64,000 nt of DNA from Nitrososphaerota archaeon (GTDB lineage Archaea > Thermoproteota > Bathyarchaeia > Bathyarchaeales > Bathycorpusculaceae), in NCBI GenBank assembly GCA_031274765.1, contig JAISPR010000153.1, positions 62,001 through 126,000 of the forward strand, given 5' to 3'. Below are positions 17,835-26,551 of this stretch, piece by piece; the first letter of the stretch is position 1; each line of letters begins with the position of its first letter. The position numbers and the translations under genes were made by a program. Below the pieces are notes generated by a model that was given only the letters and a program-made list of their open reading frames with translations, searched no databases and was not told the DNA's origin.

Positions 17835-18352
17835 TTACATAATATGTAGATCTAAAGTCTCTAAGAGTTCACGAGCCTTTTTAGGAACCTCCATAGCATG
17901 CCACTGACCATTCCAATTAATAGTCCAAACACCCTTAGATAACAAAAAAATCCTCCACCGAAACCCTCGACAAAAGCTTATGCCGACGCAACAAATCATA
18001 AACCCAACACATCATCATAAGCACCAAATGATCAATAAACACCCAAGACCCCAAACTCACCTCACACACCATATCCTGCAAAAACAAATTCTTCAAAAAA
18101 TCAAACAACACCAAAATCTCCAAACGTTGCTTATACAAACAATAAACCTCCTCCACACCCCCAAAAAATTAGACCACACAGCAATACACCCAAAATAAAC
18201 TGTCCAACCAAAAACTCCCCCGAACTATACCCCTCAATATTACGCAAAATATTGCGCAAATAACACCGTTCCGCCTCACTCCTTAAATCCCCACCGAAAT
18301 AAACAAACACCAACCCACACCGATAATACCAGATCAGCCGATCCCGATACAA
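17835..18352 (-). pseudogene. Broken IS4/IS1634-like transposase, C-terminal remnant
   Basis: Two overlapping frames plus a third carry successive parts of one transposase C terminus. RDRLIWYYRCGLVFVYFGG and the segment after it (up to 18352) is followed in another frame by EVYCLYKQRLEILVLFDFLK (the Y-x2-R-x3-E-x6-K type region), and after a third shift near 17935 by GVWTINWNGQWHAMEV to a stop at 17835. The N-terminal part with the first catalytic Asp is gone. At least two frameshifts show it is dead. It is not the same element as the intact transposase at 37423-39042 but belongs to the same broad DDE group. Confidence 0.75.
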
Positions 18353-18456
18353 AATAAATATTATAAATCAAGACTTGCCCAAAGGAACAATTATATGTTC
18401 TGCATCAACATTTAAATATGTTTATTGTTGTATTAATAGTGGTGGTTTATTAAATC

Positions 18457-19335
18457 ATGAAGAAAAAAATAACCTTTGCAGGTCTGTTATTGATCTGCAT
18501 AATGATACTCTCAACAATATCCTTGACTTTTGGAAACTTCGCCACAGCCACTACAGGAGCCGCCAACTTTTTACCAAACAATTTTCAACCATGGGCAGAT
18601 CCTAAAAACACACCGCCGACACTACCACTGGATACTTTAAATGAAATTGCTCTATCTGAAGAAATCGCCGACTACATAACACTTGTATTTATCTTTCAAG
18701 GTTATAATAACGTCGAAGACATACGTAACACTAATTGTGACCCCGCCACATTTAAGAGCACCATTGGCGCCCTGTCAAATTATGACAAAGGCGTAATCTA
18801 CTCCAAAGGACACCGAACCGCATATACACACACATGCGGAAATACACATATGGGGCTCATTATGCACGATAACGAGACCTCTGTAGCAGATTATGAGATT
18901 GGCTCCTTAACCTCCTCAAAGATCAAGCACGCATTTATCTGGCACTGCGAAACAGGAATTATACCCATAGGTCCAAACCCTGATACATGCGGATATCGTG
19001 GAATGCCCAAAGCCGTTACAAACAATACCAGTATAGCTTGGTGGGGCACTTCGGGCAGCCAAGTTTACCTAGGCTGGAACAACACGCAAGTGTCCGGCTC
19101 ACCTCTGCCATCCGGGTCACCTCAATACGAATGGACGCTTATCGGAGCTTCTAGTGCGAGCTATAACTATGGTGATGTCGCTATCTTGTACTATGGGTTT
19201 GCGGGTTCTTGGGGCTACTCAACCGCCGATGCTCTAATCCAGTTATCCTATGTATTATATGGCAAATCTTTTGCAGACACATCCCTAGCATATTGGCTAG
19301 TTGTGTATGGGAATATGTATTTAGGACTACCTTAG
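18457..19335 (+). CDS. Secreted protein, possibly a caspase-like cysteine peptidase
   Basis: 292 residues with a clear signal peptide (MKKK, then hydrophobic ~7-29, cut near ATA). The mature part contains YSKGHRTAYTH, then GLIMHDN, then HAFIWHCETG. A His in a loop followed by a Cys at the end of a hydrophobic strand recalls the gingipain/clostripain caspase-fold layout (H...C). This is pattern recognition, not a firm family match. Later Trp/Gly/Ser-rich segments (SIAWWGTSGSQVYLGW) look like extracellular beta structure. It lies 12 bp upstream of another secreted protein gene, with an AGGAGGA site between, so the two are an operon. Confidence 0.6.
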   Translation: MKKKITFAGLLLICIMILSTISLTFGNFATATTGAANFLPNNFQPWADPKNTPPTLPLDTLNEIALSEEIADYITLVFIFQGYNNVEDIRNTNCDPATFKSTIGALSNYDKGVIYSKGHRTAYTHTCGNTHMGLIMHDNETSVADYEIGSLTSSKIKHAFIWHCETGIIPIGPNPDTCGYRGMPKAVTNNTSIAWWGTSGSQVYLGWNNTQVSGSPLPSGSPQYEWTLIGASSASYNYGDVAILYYGFAGSWGYSTADALIQLSYVLYGKSFADTSLAYWLVVYGNMYLGLP

Positions 19336-19347
19336 GAGGAAACATTG

Positions 19348-20460
19348 ATGCAAAAACATTTGACAAAAAACTTTGTACTCTTACTTGTTATTGTATTGCT
19401 GGGCGCATCTTTTTTTGGAGCGGTTTTGTCTCCAGTTACCGGTCAAACAATCCCTACTGCTGTCCAAGATAAAACAGTGGACATCTTGGAGAATGTGATG
19501 TCAGTGGATTTATCAAAATACGCCTTGGAACTAAAAATCGCCCCACTAGATGGAATGCCTCTTTCCAATAACGACAGAAAACTAACTAACCTAATATATA
19601 CATTGACTCCATTGGAAATTAATGGCGAAAATAGTGCTGTAACTATCTATTTTATGGTTGAAAAAGATGTCGTGATAAATTATTTTGTGAGTGTAACATC
19701 TCCACAAGTCATCACCACCACGCACTATGCTAACCAATATGAAGCAGTAAAAGGCTTTTTGGAAAAATATCAAACCCACACCAACATTGATTCAAAAAAC
19801 CTGATAGCAATGCTGGAGGGCGTCGATCTAACGAAGGATACTACAATACTTAAAGAAAATATCAAACTTGTTCTGTCTACGAGCTCTCTTTTTGGGGAAC
19901 AAACAACGCTGAGGTGGACCTATACAGTTAATGGTGCAGACTATACAGTATTAGACATTAATGTTGATGCGGCGGGGTTTGTGTGTGCAGTATATGATTC
20001 TCGGGCACTCTACAAAATTGGAGATACTGCGATAAATATTTCTAAAGAGCAAGCTATTGATATAGCTATAGAGAATTTGCAGTCTTATTCTTATGATATG
20101 CCGGATGGTTCGGTAGTGAAGGATTTTAAAGTATCTCGTGACAAAGTTGAGGTGGTGTTGTCTACTTCGCCAGTTGATTATGAACTTCGGCCTTATTGGG
20201 ATATTCGTATGATGCTAGATGAGGTTTATCCCGGTAGTGTGTATGGTGTTACGGCGTTTGTTTGGGCTAATAGTGGGGAGGTTTTTTCCTACAGTAATAT
20301 AGCGATTGGTGGAGTCATTAATTCAGACAATCTTGCTAACCATAGTGATTCTGGCTCAGCATCACCTGATTTTGTTTTAATGGTTGGCGCGGTGGTAGTT
20401 ATAGTGGCAGTGCTCATGGCAATGGTAATGGGTATGATGATTAAAAAAAGATGCAAATAA
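19348..20460 (+). CDS. Membrane-anchored extracellular protein, unknown function
   Basis: 370 residues: signal peptide (hydrophobic ~9-27), extracellular region, and a C-terminal hydrophobic anchor (FVLMVGAVVVIVAVLMAMVM) followed by KKRCK. The region around residues 225-310 (ISKEQAIDIAIENLQSY, then a strand pair and SGEVFSYSN) resembles a PepSY-like domain, which often binds or inhibits peptidases. That would fit the neighbouring possible peptidase, but it is inference. I chose ATG 19348 over TTG 19345 because AGGAGGA ends 6 bases upstream of it. Confidence 0.7.
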   Translation: MQKHLTKNFVLLLVIVLLGASFFGAVLSPVTGQTIPTAVQDKTVDILENVMSVDLSKYALELKIAPLDGMPLSNNDRKLTNLIYTLTPLEINGENSAVTIYFMVEKDVVINYFVSVTSPQVITTTHYANQYEAVKGFLEKYQTHTNIDSKNLIAMLEGVDLTKDTTILKENIKLVLSTSSLFGEQTTLRWTYTVNGADYTVLDINVDAAGFVCAVYDSRALYKIGDTAINISKEQAIDIAIENLQSYSYDMPDGSVVKDFKVSRDKVEVVLSTSPVDYELRPYWDIRMMLDEVYPGSVYGVTAFVWANSGEVFSYSNIAIGGVINSDNLANHSDSGSASPDFVLMVGAVVVIVAVLMAMVMGMMIKKRCK

Positions 20461-20508
20461 TCATCCCAAATTTTTTTATTATAGTTTTTAGTTTATTGAA
20501 GAAGGTGC

Positions 20509-21558
20509 GTGAAGAGGGTAGTGCTTTATAAATTGAACCGGGCGAGTTTTTGGTATCAAAAATTGAATTTCAAGTTAGTTAAGTTACAAGCTGAATTTAA
20601 TAAGAGTTCAAAAATATTTTTGCTATGTTTTACATTATTATTTTCAACAATGTTGACGGGACAATTTGTTTATTTGGTGTGTGCTCAGCAGCATTCAACT
20701 CTTCAATCATATCCCACCATAACCATTTTGTCTGATGGACGTGTTAATGGGACAGATTTGATTCAGCGAGAAAAAGATGTCTACACTTTTAAAGGTGATA
20801 TTTTAGGCACCTTAAAAGTTGAGAAAGACGGCGTTACAATTGATGGTGCTGGATATGCACTTAAAGCTGATCGGAATGGTGGAGTGATGCTGAGAAAAAA
20901 TCCTGGAGATATACTTATGCCGTTTTGTTATGGGGGGGTGGTGGTGAGAAATGTGCGGTTTTGTAATGAGAGCTGTATTTTTGGTTCTACACAGGGTAAT
21001 AGTTTTCTTAACAATACCTTTGAAGGCGGCGGTATAGACATCAATGGACTGGTTAGTGGTACTGAAAATATAATTAAATATAATGTTTTTATTGGTTGTA
21101 AATATGCTATATCTGCGGATTATTCGGGGGTAAATGTTGTGAGTGAAAATAATTTTATTGATTGCAATATGTTTATTGCTTTGTATGGTGGGGGTGTTAT
21201 GTTTGATAGGAATTATTGGAGTGTGTATGAAACATTGTATCCTGATGCTAAAGAAATAGGCCTCACAGGCATTTGGGATACACCCTACACACACAAACCG
21301 ATCTATGGATTTGATCACGTTTTTGTTGATTGTAATCCTTTAGTTGGTCCTGTGGCTGGCGCTGGAGCTCCTGAGGTCCACGATGTGCTAATCCCTGTTC
21401 CAACAGAAGCTATGTTCGTTAAGGATTTTTGTCCAATAGTGTTAATGGTGGTCTTTGTAGTGTTTGTAGTAGTCGTGGGTATAGTTTGTTGGTTTATTTT
21501 AAAAACCATAAAACCGGCAGAACCGGAACCAAAACCAATTCTAAAAGAAAAAAAATAA
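20509..21558 (+). CDS. Surface-anchored right-handed beta-helix protein
   Basis: 349 residues, GTG start. A hydrophobic segment (about residues 37-60) acts as a signal peptide. The mature protein shows short strand repeats typical of NosD/pectate-lyase-like parallel beta-helices (VTIDGAGYAL, VVVRNVRF, NSFLNNTFEGGGIDI, IIKYNVFIGCKYAISA, VVSENNFIDC) with stacked Asn residues, followed by a C-terminal transmembrane helix and a Pro/Lys-rich tail. Such proteins are common on archaeal surfaces and may bind or cleave polysaccharides; the substrate is unknown. Base use flips from G/T-rich to A/C-rich near the 3' end. It is the third secreted-protein gene in a row. Confidence 0.75.
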   Translation: MKRVVLYKLNRASFWYQKLNFKLVKLQAEFNKSSKIFLLCFTLLFSTMLTGQFVYLVCAQQHSTLQSYPTITILSDGRVNGTDLIQREKDVYTFKGDILGTLKVEKDGVTIDGAGYALKADRNGGVMLRKNPGDILMPFCYGGVVVRNVRFCNESCIFGSTQGNSFLNNTFEGGGIDINGLVSGTENIIKYNVFIGCKYAISADYSGVNVVSENNFIDCNMFIALYGGGVMFDRNYWSVYETLYPDAKEIGLTGIWDTPYTHKPIYGFDHVFVDCNPLVGPVAGAGAPEVHDVLIPVPTEAMFVKDFCPIVLMVVFVVFVVVVGIVCWFILKTIKPAEPEPKPILKEKK

Positions 21559-21905
21559 AACCCACCACACACCCAGCACAACAAAAAAGACACACACAAC
21601 AAATCAACAAAAAACACAACCAACAAACAAAAGACACACAAATCCTCATAAAGCAAGCTTCCATAGAAGTGCTATGAAAAACCTTTTTCCTACACTGAGT
21701 TACTATAGTTTAAGAAGAACTAAAAGAAACGCCATGATTTTCTGTGTATTTTACAAAGAATTTCACCCATAAGACATTAATTGGTCCAAAATGGGACAAC
21801 GTAAGGTTTTGTTAAAAATTTCACCATTGGTTGTTGTCGATTAGAAGAACCACAAACACAAATGTTTGCACAGAAACGATACTTAAAGAAAGTAGAGAAA
21901 GCAGC
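21559..21905. other. Intergenic, A/C-rich low-complexity stretch
   Basis: About 100 bp directly after the beta-helix gene is almost only A and C (CA-rich, few G or T). The remainder is AT-rich. No gene seen between these convergent transcription units. Confidence 0.4.
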
Positions 21906-23330
21906 TTAGGGCTGCCATTTGTCGACGATATATTTGGGAATCTCGCTGCTGTCACGGGGGCCAACTAAAACTTTCCAGCCGGACAGTTCTTCGATTTCGC
22001 CACTGATGCGTGAGGCTTTGCCTGGACTTATGATTTTGCGATGCTTGACTTTGTTTTCGATACCGCTGGCTTTGATAGCGTCTGCGATTTTTTCAGCAGT
22101 AAGTTTACGTCCTGCAACTCCGCTATCAATAGCGGCACCCTCTGCATCAACAACGATTAGGTAAGCATTAGTTTTACTGCTCTCGATATCAGAAGCAACT
22201 GTGTAGTAGGTCAGTGCAAAGTTACTTGTGAACATAACAGGACTGTTTTCGTCAGGAGTACCAAAGACTTTAAGTCCGGGGGCAACGGCAACGGGCTTTC
22301 GAGGGTCAGTGTAGATATTTTGTCTTAGCACTACTGTTGGAAGTAAGCTCCACCCATCATTATTGTGAAGTATGATTATATCGGCAAATCGTGTAATCAG
22401 CATCGATGCAATATATGATTCGCGCCACTTAACAAGATCGTCAGCCATATCACCCTTGTTTGCCCATGCAACCATAGGAACACCAAGTAGGGGTAACCCG
22501 GCAAGTTCATCGCCGCCCTTTGTAGCAGCACGCCGCAGCATGGTGAAATTGTTGAGTGTGTCGGCTAAGCCATCATTGGCAAAGGTTCCAGGGTCTAACA
22601 CAATATCTTTGACACCGTAGTCTTGTAGGGTTTTTGCCAACGAGACAAGAGCATTTAGATCGTTTGGTGCGGATGCAACAAGGGGTGCGTCATACATTAT
22701 GGCGAGTTCAGCCATATCTTTCCAGTTGGTGGTGGTTGCAGCATAAATAAGGGGTCTAGATTTGGGTATTATCATTAAACCTGCTTCAGCTATAGCGGGG
22801 TTGAGTGTGACAAGGATTAAGGGTAATTGAGTGGTTTCGGAGACTTTTTTAACACATGCTTTGAATTTATCTGCGTCATCACTGGTGCTTCGAACTGCGA
22901 TTAAGTCGAGTTTTAAGGTGTTGCCAATGTATTCGTAGCTAAAGTTTTCGGTTTTCTGTACGCGACGGATAATTTCGTGTTCAGGCATTTCGTCGGTGAC
23001 ATCTATAGCAATAGCGGTGGGGTTTTTGTAGGTAAATTCGTGGCGGTACATAACGAGTTTACCGCCGATTTTTTTGGCTTTGTCACCTGTGCCAAGGGTG
23101 ATTTCTTTGACTGCGGGTTTGAGCAGATCTTTTAGTATGGTATATGATTTTGTGTATTCAGGTTTTAGCAGGGGTTTACAGGTATCGAGATCTATTTCGC
23201 GGTTAACAATTTTTGTGGCAAATGCCATACAGTTGTCTTGTCCACAGTCTTTACAGTTAGTTTTAGGTAAGTTTTTGTATATAGTAATAGGGCTAAGTTC
23301 TTTTAATCCGCCTTTTTTCTTTTCTGCCAT
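21906..23330 (-). CDS. cdhE: ACDS complex gamma subunit (corrinoid iron-sulfur protein, large)
   Basis: Large subunit of the corrinoid Fe-S protein that carries the methyl group to the acetyl-CoA synthase centre. The N-terminal cluster motif is TNCKDCGQDNCMAFA with a fourth Cys (DTCKPLL), binding one [4Fe-4S]; the remainder is a TIM-barrel plus cobamide-binding domain (VLDPGTFAND, NDGWSLLPTVVLRQN). The length (474 aa) is normal for archaeal CdhE. It is the last gene of cdhABCDE, starting 14 bp after cdhD. Acts in the cytoplasm. Confidence 0.96.
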   Translation of the reverse strand: MAEKKKGGLKELSPITIYKNLPKTNCKDCGQDNCMAFATKIVNREIDLDTCKPLLKPEYTKSYTILKDLLKPAVKEITLGTGDKAKKIGGKLVMYRHEFTYKNPTAIAIDVTDEMPEHEIIRRVQKTENFSYEYIGNTLKLDLIAVRSTSDDADKFKACVKKVSETTQLPLILVTLNPAIAEAGLMIIPKSRPLIYAATTTNWKDMAELAIMYDAPLVASAPNDLNALVSLAKTLQDYGVKDIVLDPGTFANDGLADTLNNFTMLRRAATKGGDELAGLPLLGVPMVAWANKGDMADDLVKWRESYIASMLITRFADIIILHNNDGWSLLPTVVLRQNIYTDPRKPVAVAPGLKVFGTPDENSPVMFTSNFALTYYTVASDIESSKTNAYLIVVDAEGAAIDSGVAGRKLTAEKIADAIKASGIENKVKHRKIISPGKASRISGEIEELSGWKVLVGPRDSSEIPKYIVDKWQP

Positions 23331-23344
23331 ATTGTCATGTCTCC

Positions 23345-24583
23345 TTAAGCTTTCACTTTAACCCAATCAGCAAATTTGGCTGGGTCTGCTTTTTTGCCAC
23401 TTGTTAAATAATTGGTTACGTCTTTTAGGGTTTTTACGGCCGCGGGGTGCATCATCATGAATAAATCAACACCTGCAAGAAGCAGAGTTAATGCGGTGGT
23501 AACTTCCCAAAGCGGGCCTCTGAGTTCGCGCGGTTCCCAGTCAGCAGTCATCTTGAGCCATGCTTCGCGTGCAGCCCAAGCATTGGTTGTGCCACTGCTC
23601 ATGGGATGTGCGAGTTCTTGGTCACCCATTAACCCGGCTATGCGTGCACGTTCCATGTTGGTAAACGCGTAATCTAAACCGTAGCCAAGTGCCGCAGTTG
23701 TTAGGTCCATTATGATGTCTTCGTGAGCGAGGTTGTCATAGAGGCGTCTGTTGAGTTCACGGGCAAAGTTGAGATCCATAGGAGTAAATGCGAGTACTGC
23801 GTTTCCTGCTTTTTTGATGAATTTGGCGCATCGTTCAACTTCCATATCAAGTGTAACTGAACTTATTAGGAAGCGTTCACCTGGGAATTGTTCGCATACT
23901 TCTTCGAAGAGGGCAGTGTCTTTAACGGGATCTCCACAGCCTCCGATGATAAGAGGTACATCTACGGCTTGGAGTACTTTTTCGATAGTTTGACATGCAT
24001 CTTTAGGTGTGGCGTCTTTTAGGAGTGGGTCTACACTGATAAGATGCATTGTGACCATGTCTGCACCAAATTTTTCGACTGCAAGCTTTGCCCATGCTGC
24101 GGGGTCGCCGATGACGTCTTTAACATGCATCTTGACCGCTTTGGACAAAGGTACTTCCATATCGAAAACGTCTAAGGTAACGATTGGTTTGTGGGGAATT
24201 GTGTTTTCAAACGTGTAGAAAGCGGGGGAGAGTTCTCCGCCGATTGTGAAGGTTTTGCCGCGTGTGCCACCTTCGCTTTTAGTTGCACCTAGTTTGACAG
24301 CACTGATTTTGTTGGGGTACTTTTCGATTGGCAACTGGAAGTTAGTGGACAGTAAACTAGAGGGTTTGCTGCCAGCTGTTGGGGTAGTGGGAAGTTTGAG
24401 TTTAGGCAGGATTTGGGCAACCATACTGGGTGTAAAGAGGATTTCGAGTTCTTTAGCATCTAGCTCAAAGTCTTCTAGTTCGATCTGTTGGAATTTGGCA
24501 AGTGCGGATAGGATTTCGTCGCTTAGCTGTAGACATCCGTTGTCTGTTTTTTTGTCAGTGTCATGGTGAGTCGTAGAGATCAC
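23345..24583 (-). CDS. cdhD: ACDS complex delta subunit (corrinoid protein, small)
   Basis: Small subunit of the corrinoid Fe-S protein, pairing with CdhE. It has a TIM-barrel with GAWAxAVEKFGADMVTMHLIS-like character and the conserved PLIIGGCGDPVKD segment, and ends in MMMHPAAVKTLKD. The first ~130 residues form the variable N-terminal extension seen in archaeal CdhD. Its start overlaps the end of cdhC by 4 bases and cdhE follows 14 bp later, so the subunits are made in fixed order from one message. Confidence 0.95.
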   Translation of the reverse strand: MISTTHHDTDKKTDNGCLQLSDEILSALAKFQQIELEDFELDAKELEILFTPSMVAQILPKLKLPTTPTAGSKPSSLLSTNFQLPIEKYPNKISAVKLGATKSEGGTRGKTFTIGGELSPAFYTFENTIPHKPIVTLDVFDMEVPLSKAVKMHVKDVIGDPAAWAKLAVEKFGADMVTMHLISVDPLLKDATPKDACQTIEKVLQAVDVPLIIGGCGDPVKDTALFEEVCEQFPGERFLISSVTLDMEVERCAKFIKKAGNAVLAFTPMDLNFARELNRRLYDNLAHEDIIMDLTTAALGYGLDYAFTNMERARIAGLMGDQELAHPMSSGTTNAWAAREAWLKMTADWEPRELRGPLWEVTTALTLLLAGVDLFMMMHPAAVKTLKDVTNYLTSGKKADPAKFADWVKVKA

Positions 24584-25989
24584 CGTTTGTCTTTGTTGTC
24601 TTTGACTGTTTGGATGATGACTTTGTTGGCATATATCTTGGCGTCTTTTAGTATGATTTTGAATCCGCCGGCCATGAGGGGTAGTGAGCTTGCGGTGGCA
24701 ACGGGCATTATGGTACCTGCTGCATCTTCGTTAAGGGTAACGGTATCTGTTTCAGCGGGAGTTTCTGCATCAGTCCATTTTGCGACTATGGGGTGGTTTT
24801 TTTCTTTGAGAAATGCTTTGAGTTCATCGATGTTTTTGGCGTCTTCTTCAGTTGCAATTTTATCGACGATGTCTTTTGGGATGAAGTCTTTGACTTTTTC
24901 TTTGATTTCTTTGGGTACCCAAACGATGCGGTTCCATCCGTCGTCTGCAGCAAAGAATTTGGTGCTTCGCATGTATTCAATGGACATTCCGTGGAATCCG
25001 TCGATTTGTCGGCCGCCTGCTGCAGAATCGGCTAATGTGCTAAAGGGCAGGCCGTTTACGGTTGCGCCTTTAAAGTTACGTTGGACAACGCCCAGTCCGT
25101 CTACTTCGGGGATGTAGAAGGTTACTGCTTCAAAGCATCCACAACTGGTGTGTGGGTGATCAAATGCGGTATATAGCCAGATTTGGTTGACTTCGCCCAT
25201 ACTGCGTTTCTTTGCAGCTTCGTTGATGCCGCTGAATTCGCCTTTTTCTTCGTTGAGCATATCGCCTCGGGGGATAGCAAAGACTGGCCCTTTGGGGTCA
25301 ATACTTGCAGAGGCTTTGCCGTCAAACCAGCTAATAGCTCCACAGTTGCTGTATCTTTGGGGGGTGATAACGCAGACGTGGCTTGGTGCAAATGATTGGC
25401 AAAGTGCGCAGCCATAGAAGGTGTCTACTTCGGAGTCTTTGAGGCCGCGTGCTTTTGAGTCGCGTGATTCGTATGCTTGGATTGCTTCAGGGGTTAGTTG
25501 ATCAAGTTTGGCAGGGTCGGTTATGAAGGTAACTTGGAGTTTTTCGATGATTGGTAATTCGCTCTTGAAGAGTCGGTATAGAACGTTACCGATAGCTTCA
25601 AAGTTGTTTAGGCCTTTTTGGAAAGATTTTTTGTTGATGCGTATCCAGATGTCGTAGCGTTGATTTAGGTGCATAAAGCCCTCGATATAGTTGAGGTAGC
25701 CGTGGATACGTCGTTCGATGACACCTTCGAGGCCTGCATCGAGTTTTTCGCCTGCGGCTTCGATGAGTATGCCAAACGGGTAAACGCCACCTTCCTTTAG
25801 ATCTTTCAGGTCGGGACCGATTATGGTGACTTTGCCATCTTCGATCTGGGTCAGGGGTTTTACTTTTGCCAATTCGAATTTTTGTTGAACTGAGGGGCCG
25901 CCGAGCTCGACTTGCATGTCGTTTCTGCGGATACGTTCGCCTTCGTAGATTACGCCAACTTCTACAGGTATATCTTTAAACATTGACAT
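24580..25989 (-). CDS. cdhC: ACDS complex beta subunit (acetyl-CoA synthase)
   Basis: Catalytic acetyl-CoA synthase subunit that condenses CO, methyl and CoA at the Ni-Ni-[4Fe-4S] A-cluster. The A-cluster cysteines are visible in FYGCALCQSF, RYSNCG and TSCGCFEAV (the Cys-Gly-Cys that holds the distal nickel). It lacks the bacterial AcsB N-terminal domain, as expected for archaea. I chose the start ATG at 25989 (MSMFKDIPV), because GGAGGA lies 6-8 bases upstream; a longer frame to 26007 would overlap cdhB. A Pro/Thr-rich segment lies near the C terminus (TDAETPAETDTV). Confidence 0.96.
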   Translation of the reverse strand: MSMFKDIPVEVGVIYEGERIRRNDMQVELGGPSVQQKFELAKVKPLTQIEDGKVTIIGPDLKDLKEGGVYPFGILIEAAGEKLDAGLEGVIERRIHGYLNYIEGFMHLNQRYDIWIRINKKSFQKGLNNFEAIGNVLYRLFKSELPIIEKLQVTFITDPAKLDQLTPEAIQAYESRDSKARGLKDSEVDTFYGCALCQSFAPSHVCVITPQRYSNCGAISWFDGKASASIDPKGPVFAIPRGDMLNEEKGEFSGINEAAKKRSMGEVNQIWLYTAFDHPHTSCGCFEAVTFYIPEVDGLGVVQRNFKGATVNGLPFSTLADSAAGGRQIDGFHGMSIEYMRSTKFFAADDGWNRIVWVPKEIKEKVKDFIPKDIVDKIATEEDAKNIDELKAFLKEKNHPIVAKWTDAETPAETDTVTLNEDAAGTIMPVATASSLPLMAGGFKIILKDAKIYANKVIIQTVKDNKDKR

Positions 25990-25990
25990 T

Positions 25991-26536
25991 TTAATTTCCT
26001 CCTTCATTAAATTTTGAGGTCATTACCTTGAGATTGATTGCCCATTCTTCTTGGCTTGCATTGGGAAAAGACCAGCTTGCGTGTACGTGATACATGTTGT
26101 CAAGGGTCATGGTTTTGAGTTCGGGTGCAAAATGTTTGAGGCCTGACAGAATCAGGGCTTCCATGTAGTAGGGCATGCCAACGTATATGACAAGGTCTGG
26201 GCGGCCTTTGCCGTCTAGTCCCATCCAGGTTGGATCGCCGACTCGTTGGCTGATTTCCAGTGCGTTCATATAGGCAGCTGGAGTGTATCCGCGGTTGATA
26301 AATTCGCGGACCATGTGAGCGGTTGCGACAACTTGGATTTTTGATGCGTTTGCAAGTTCAATGATGTATTCAATTGCTTTCTTGCCCTCCATCTGTCGGT
26401 CAACTATTTGGCTGCCTACAATGAGTAGGGGGCGTTGGGCTTTTTTTATCATTGCGACTGCTATCTCGGGTTTTTGAATGGGGTTTGCTTTTTTAGTTGA
26501 TGCGATTTCTGCACATTGCCATGGTTCACAAGACAT
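25991..26536 (-). CDS. cdhB: ACDS complex epsilon subunit
   Basis: Epsilon subunit that binds the CO dehydrogenase alpha subunit (alpha2-epsilon2) and may steer electron transfer or FAD reduction. The DHS-like nucleotide-fold segment PLLIVGSQIVDRQMEGKKA (about residues 35-53) and DLVIYVGMPYYMEALILSGL (about residues 108-127) match the family. The length (181 aa) is normal. ATG at 26536 with GGAGGAACAAAC just upstream. It sits between cdhA (15 bp) and cdhC. Confidence 0.94.
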   Translation of the reverse strand: MSCEPWQCAEIASTKKANPIQKPEIAVAMIKKAQRPLLIVGSQIVDRQMEGKKAIEYIIELANASKIQVVATAHMVREFINRGYTPAAYMNALEISQRVGDPTWMGLDGKGRPDLVIYVGMPYYMEALILSGLKHFAPELKTMTLDNMYHVHASWSFPNASQEEWAINLKVMTSKFNEGGN

Positions 26537-26551
26537 TGTTTGTTCCTCCGT

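Noticed and set aside
17935-18352. Two separate small hypothetical proteins
   Set aside because: They are consecutive, frame-shifted parts of one transposase C terminus.
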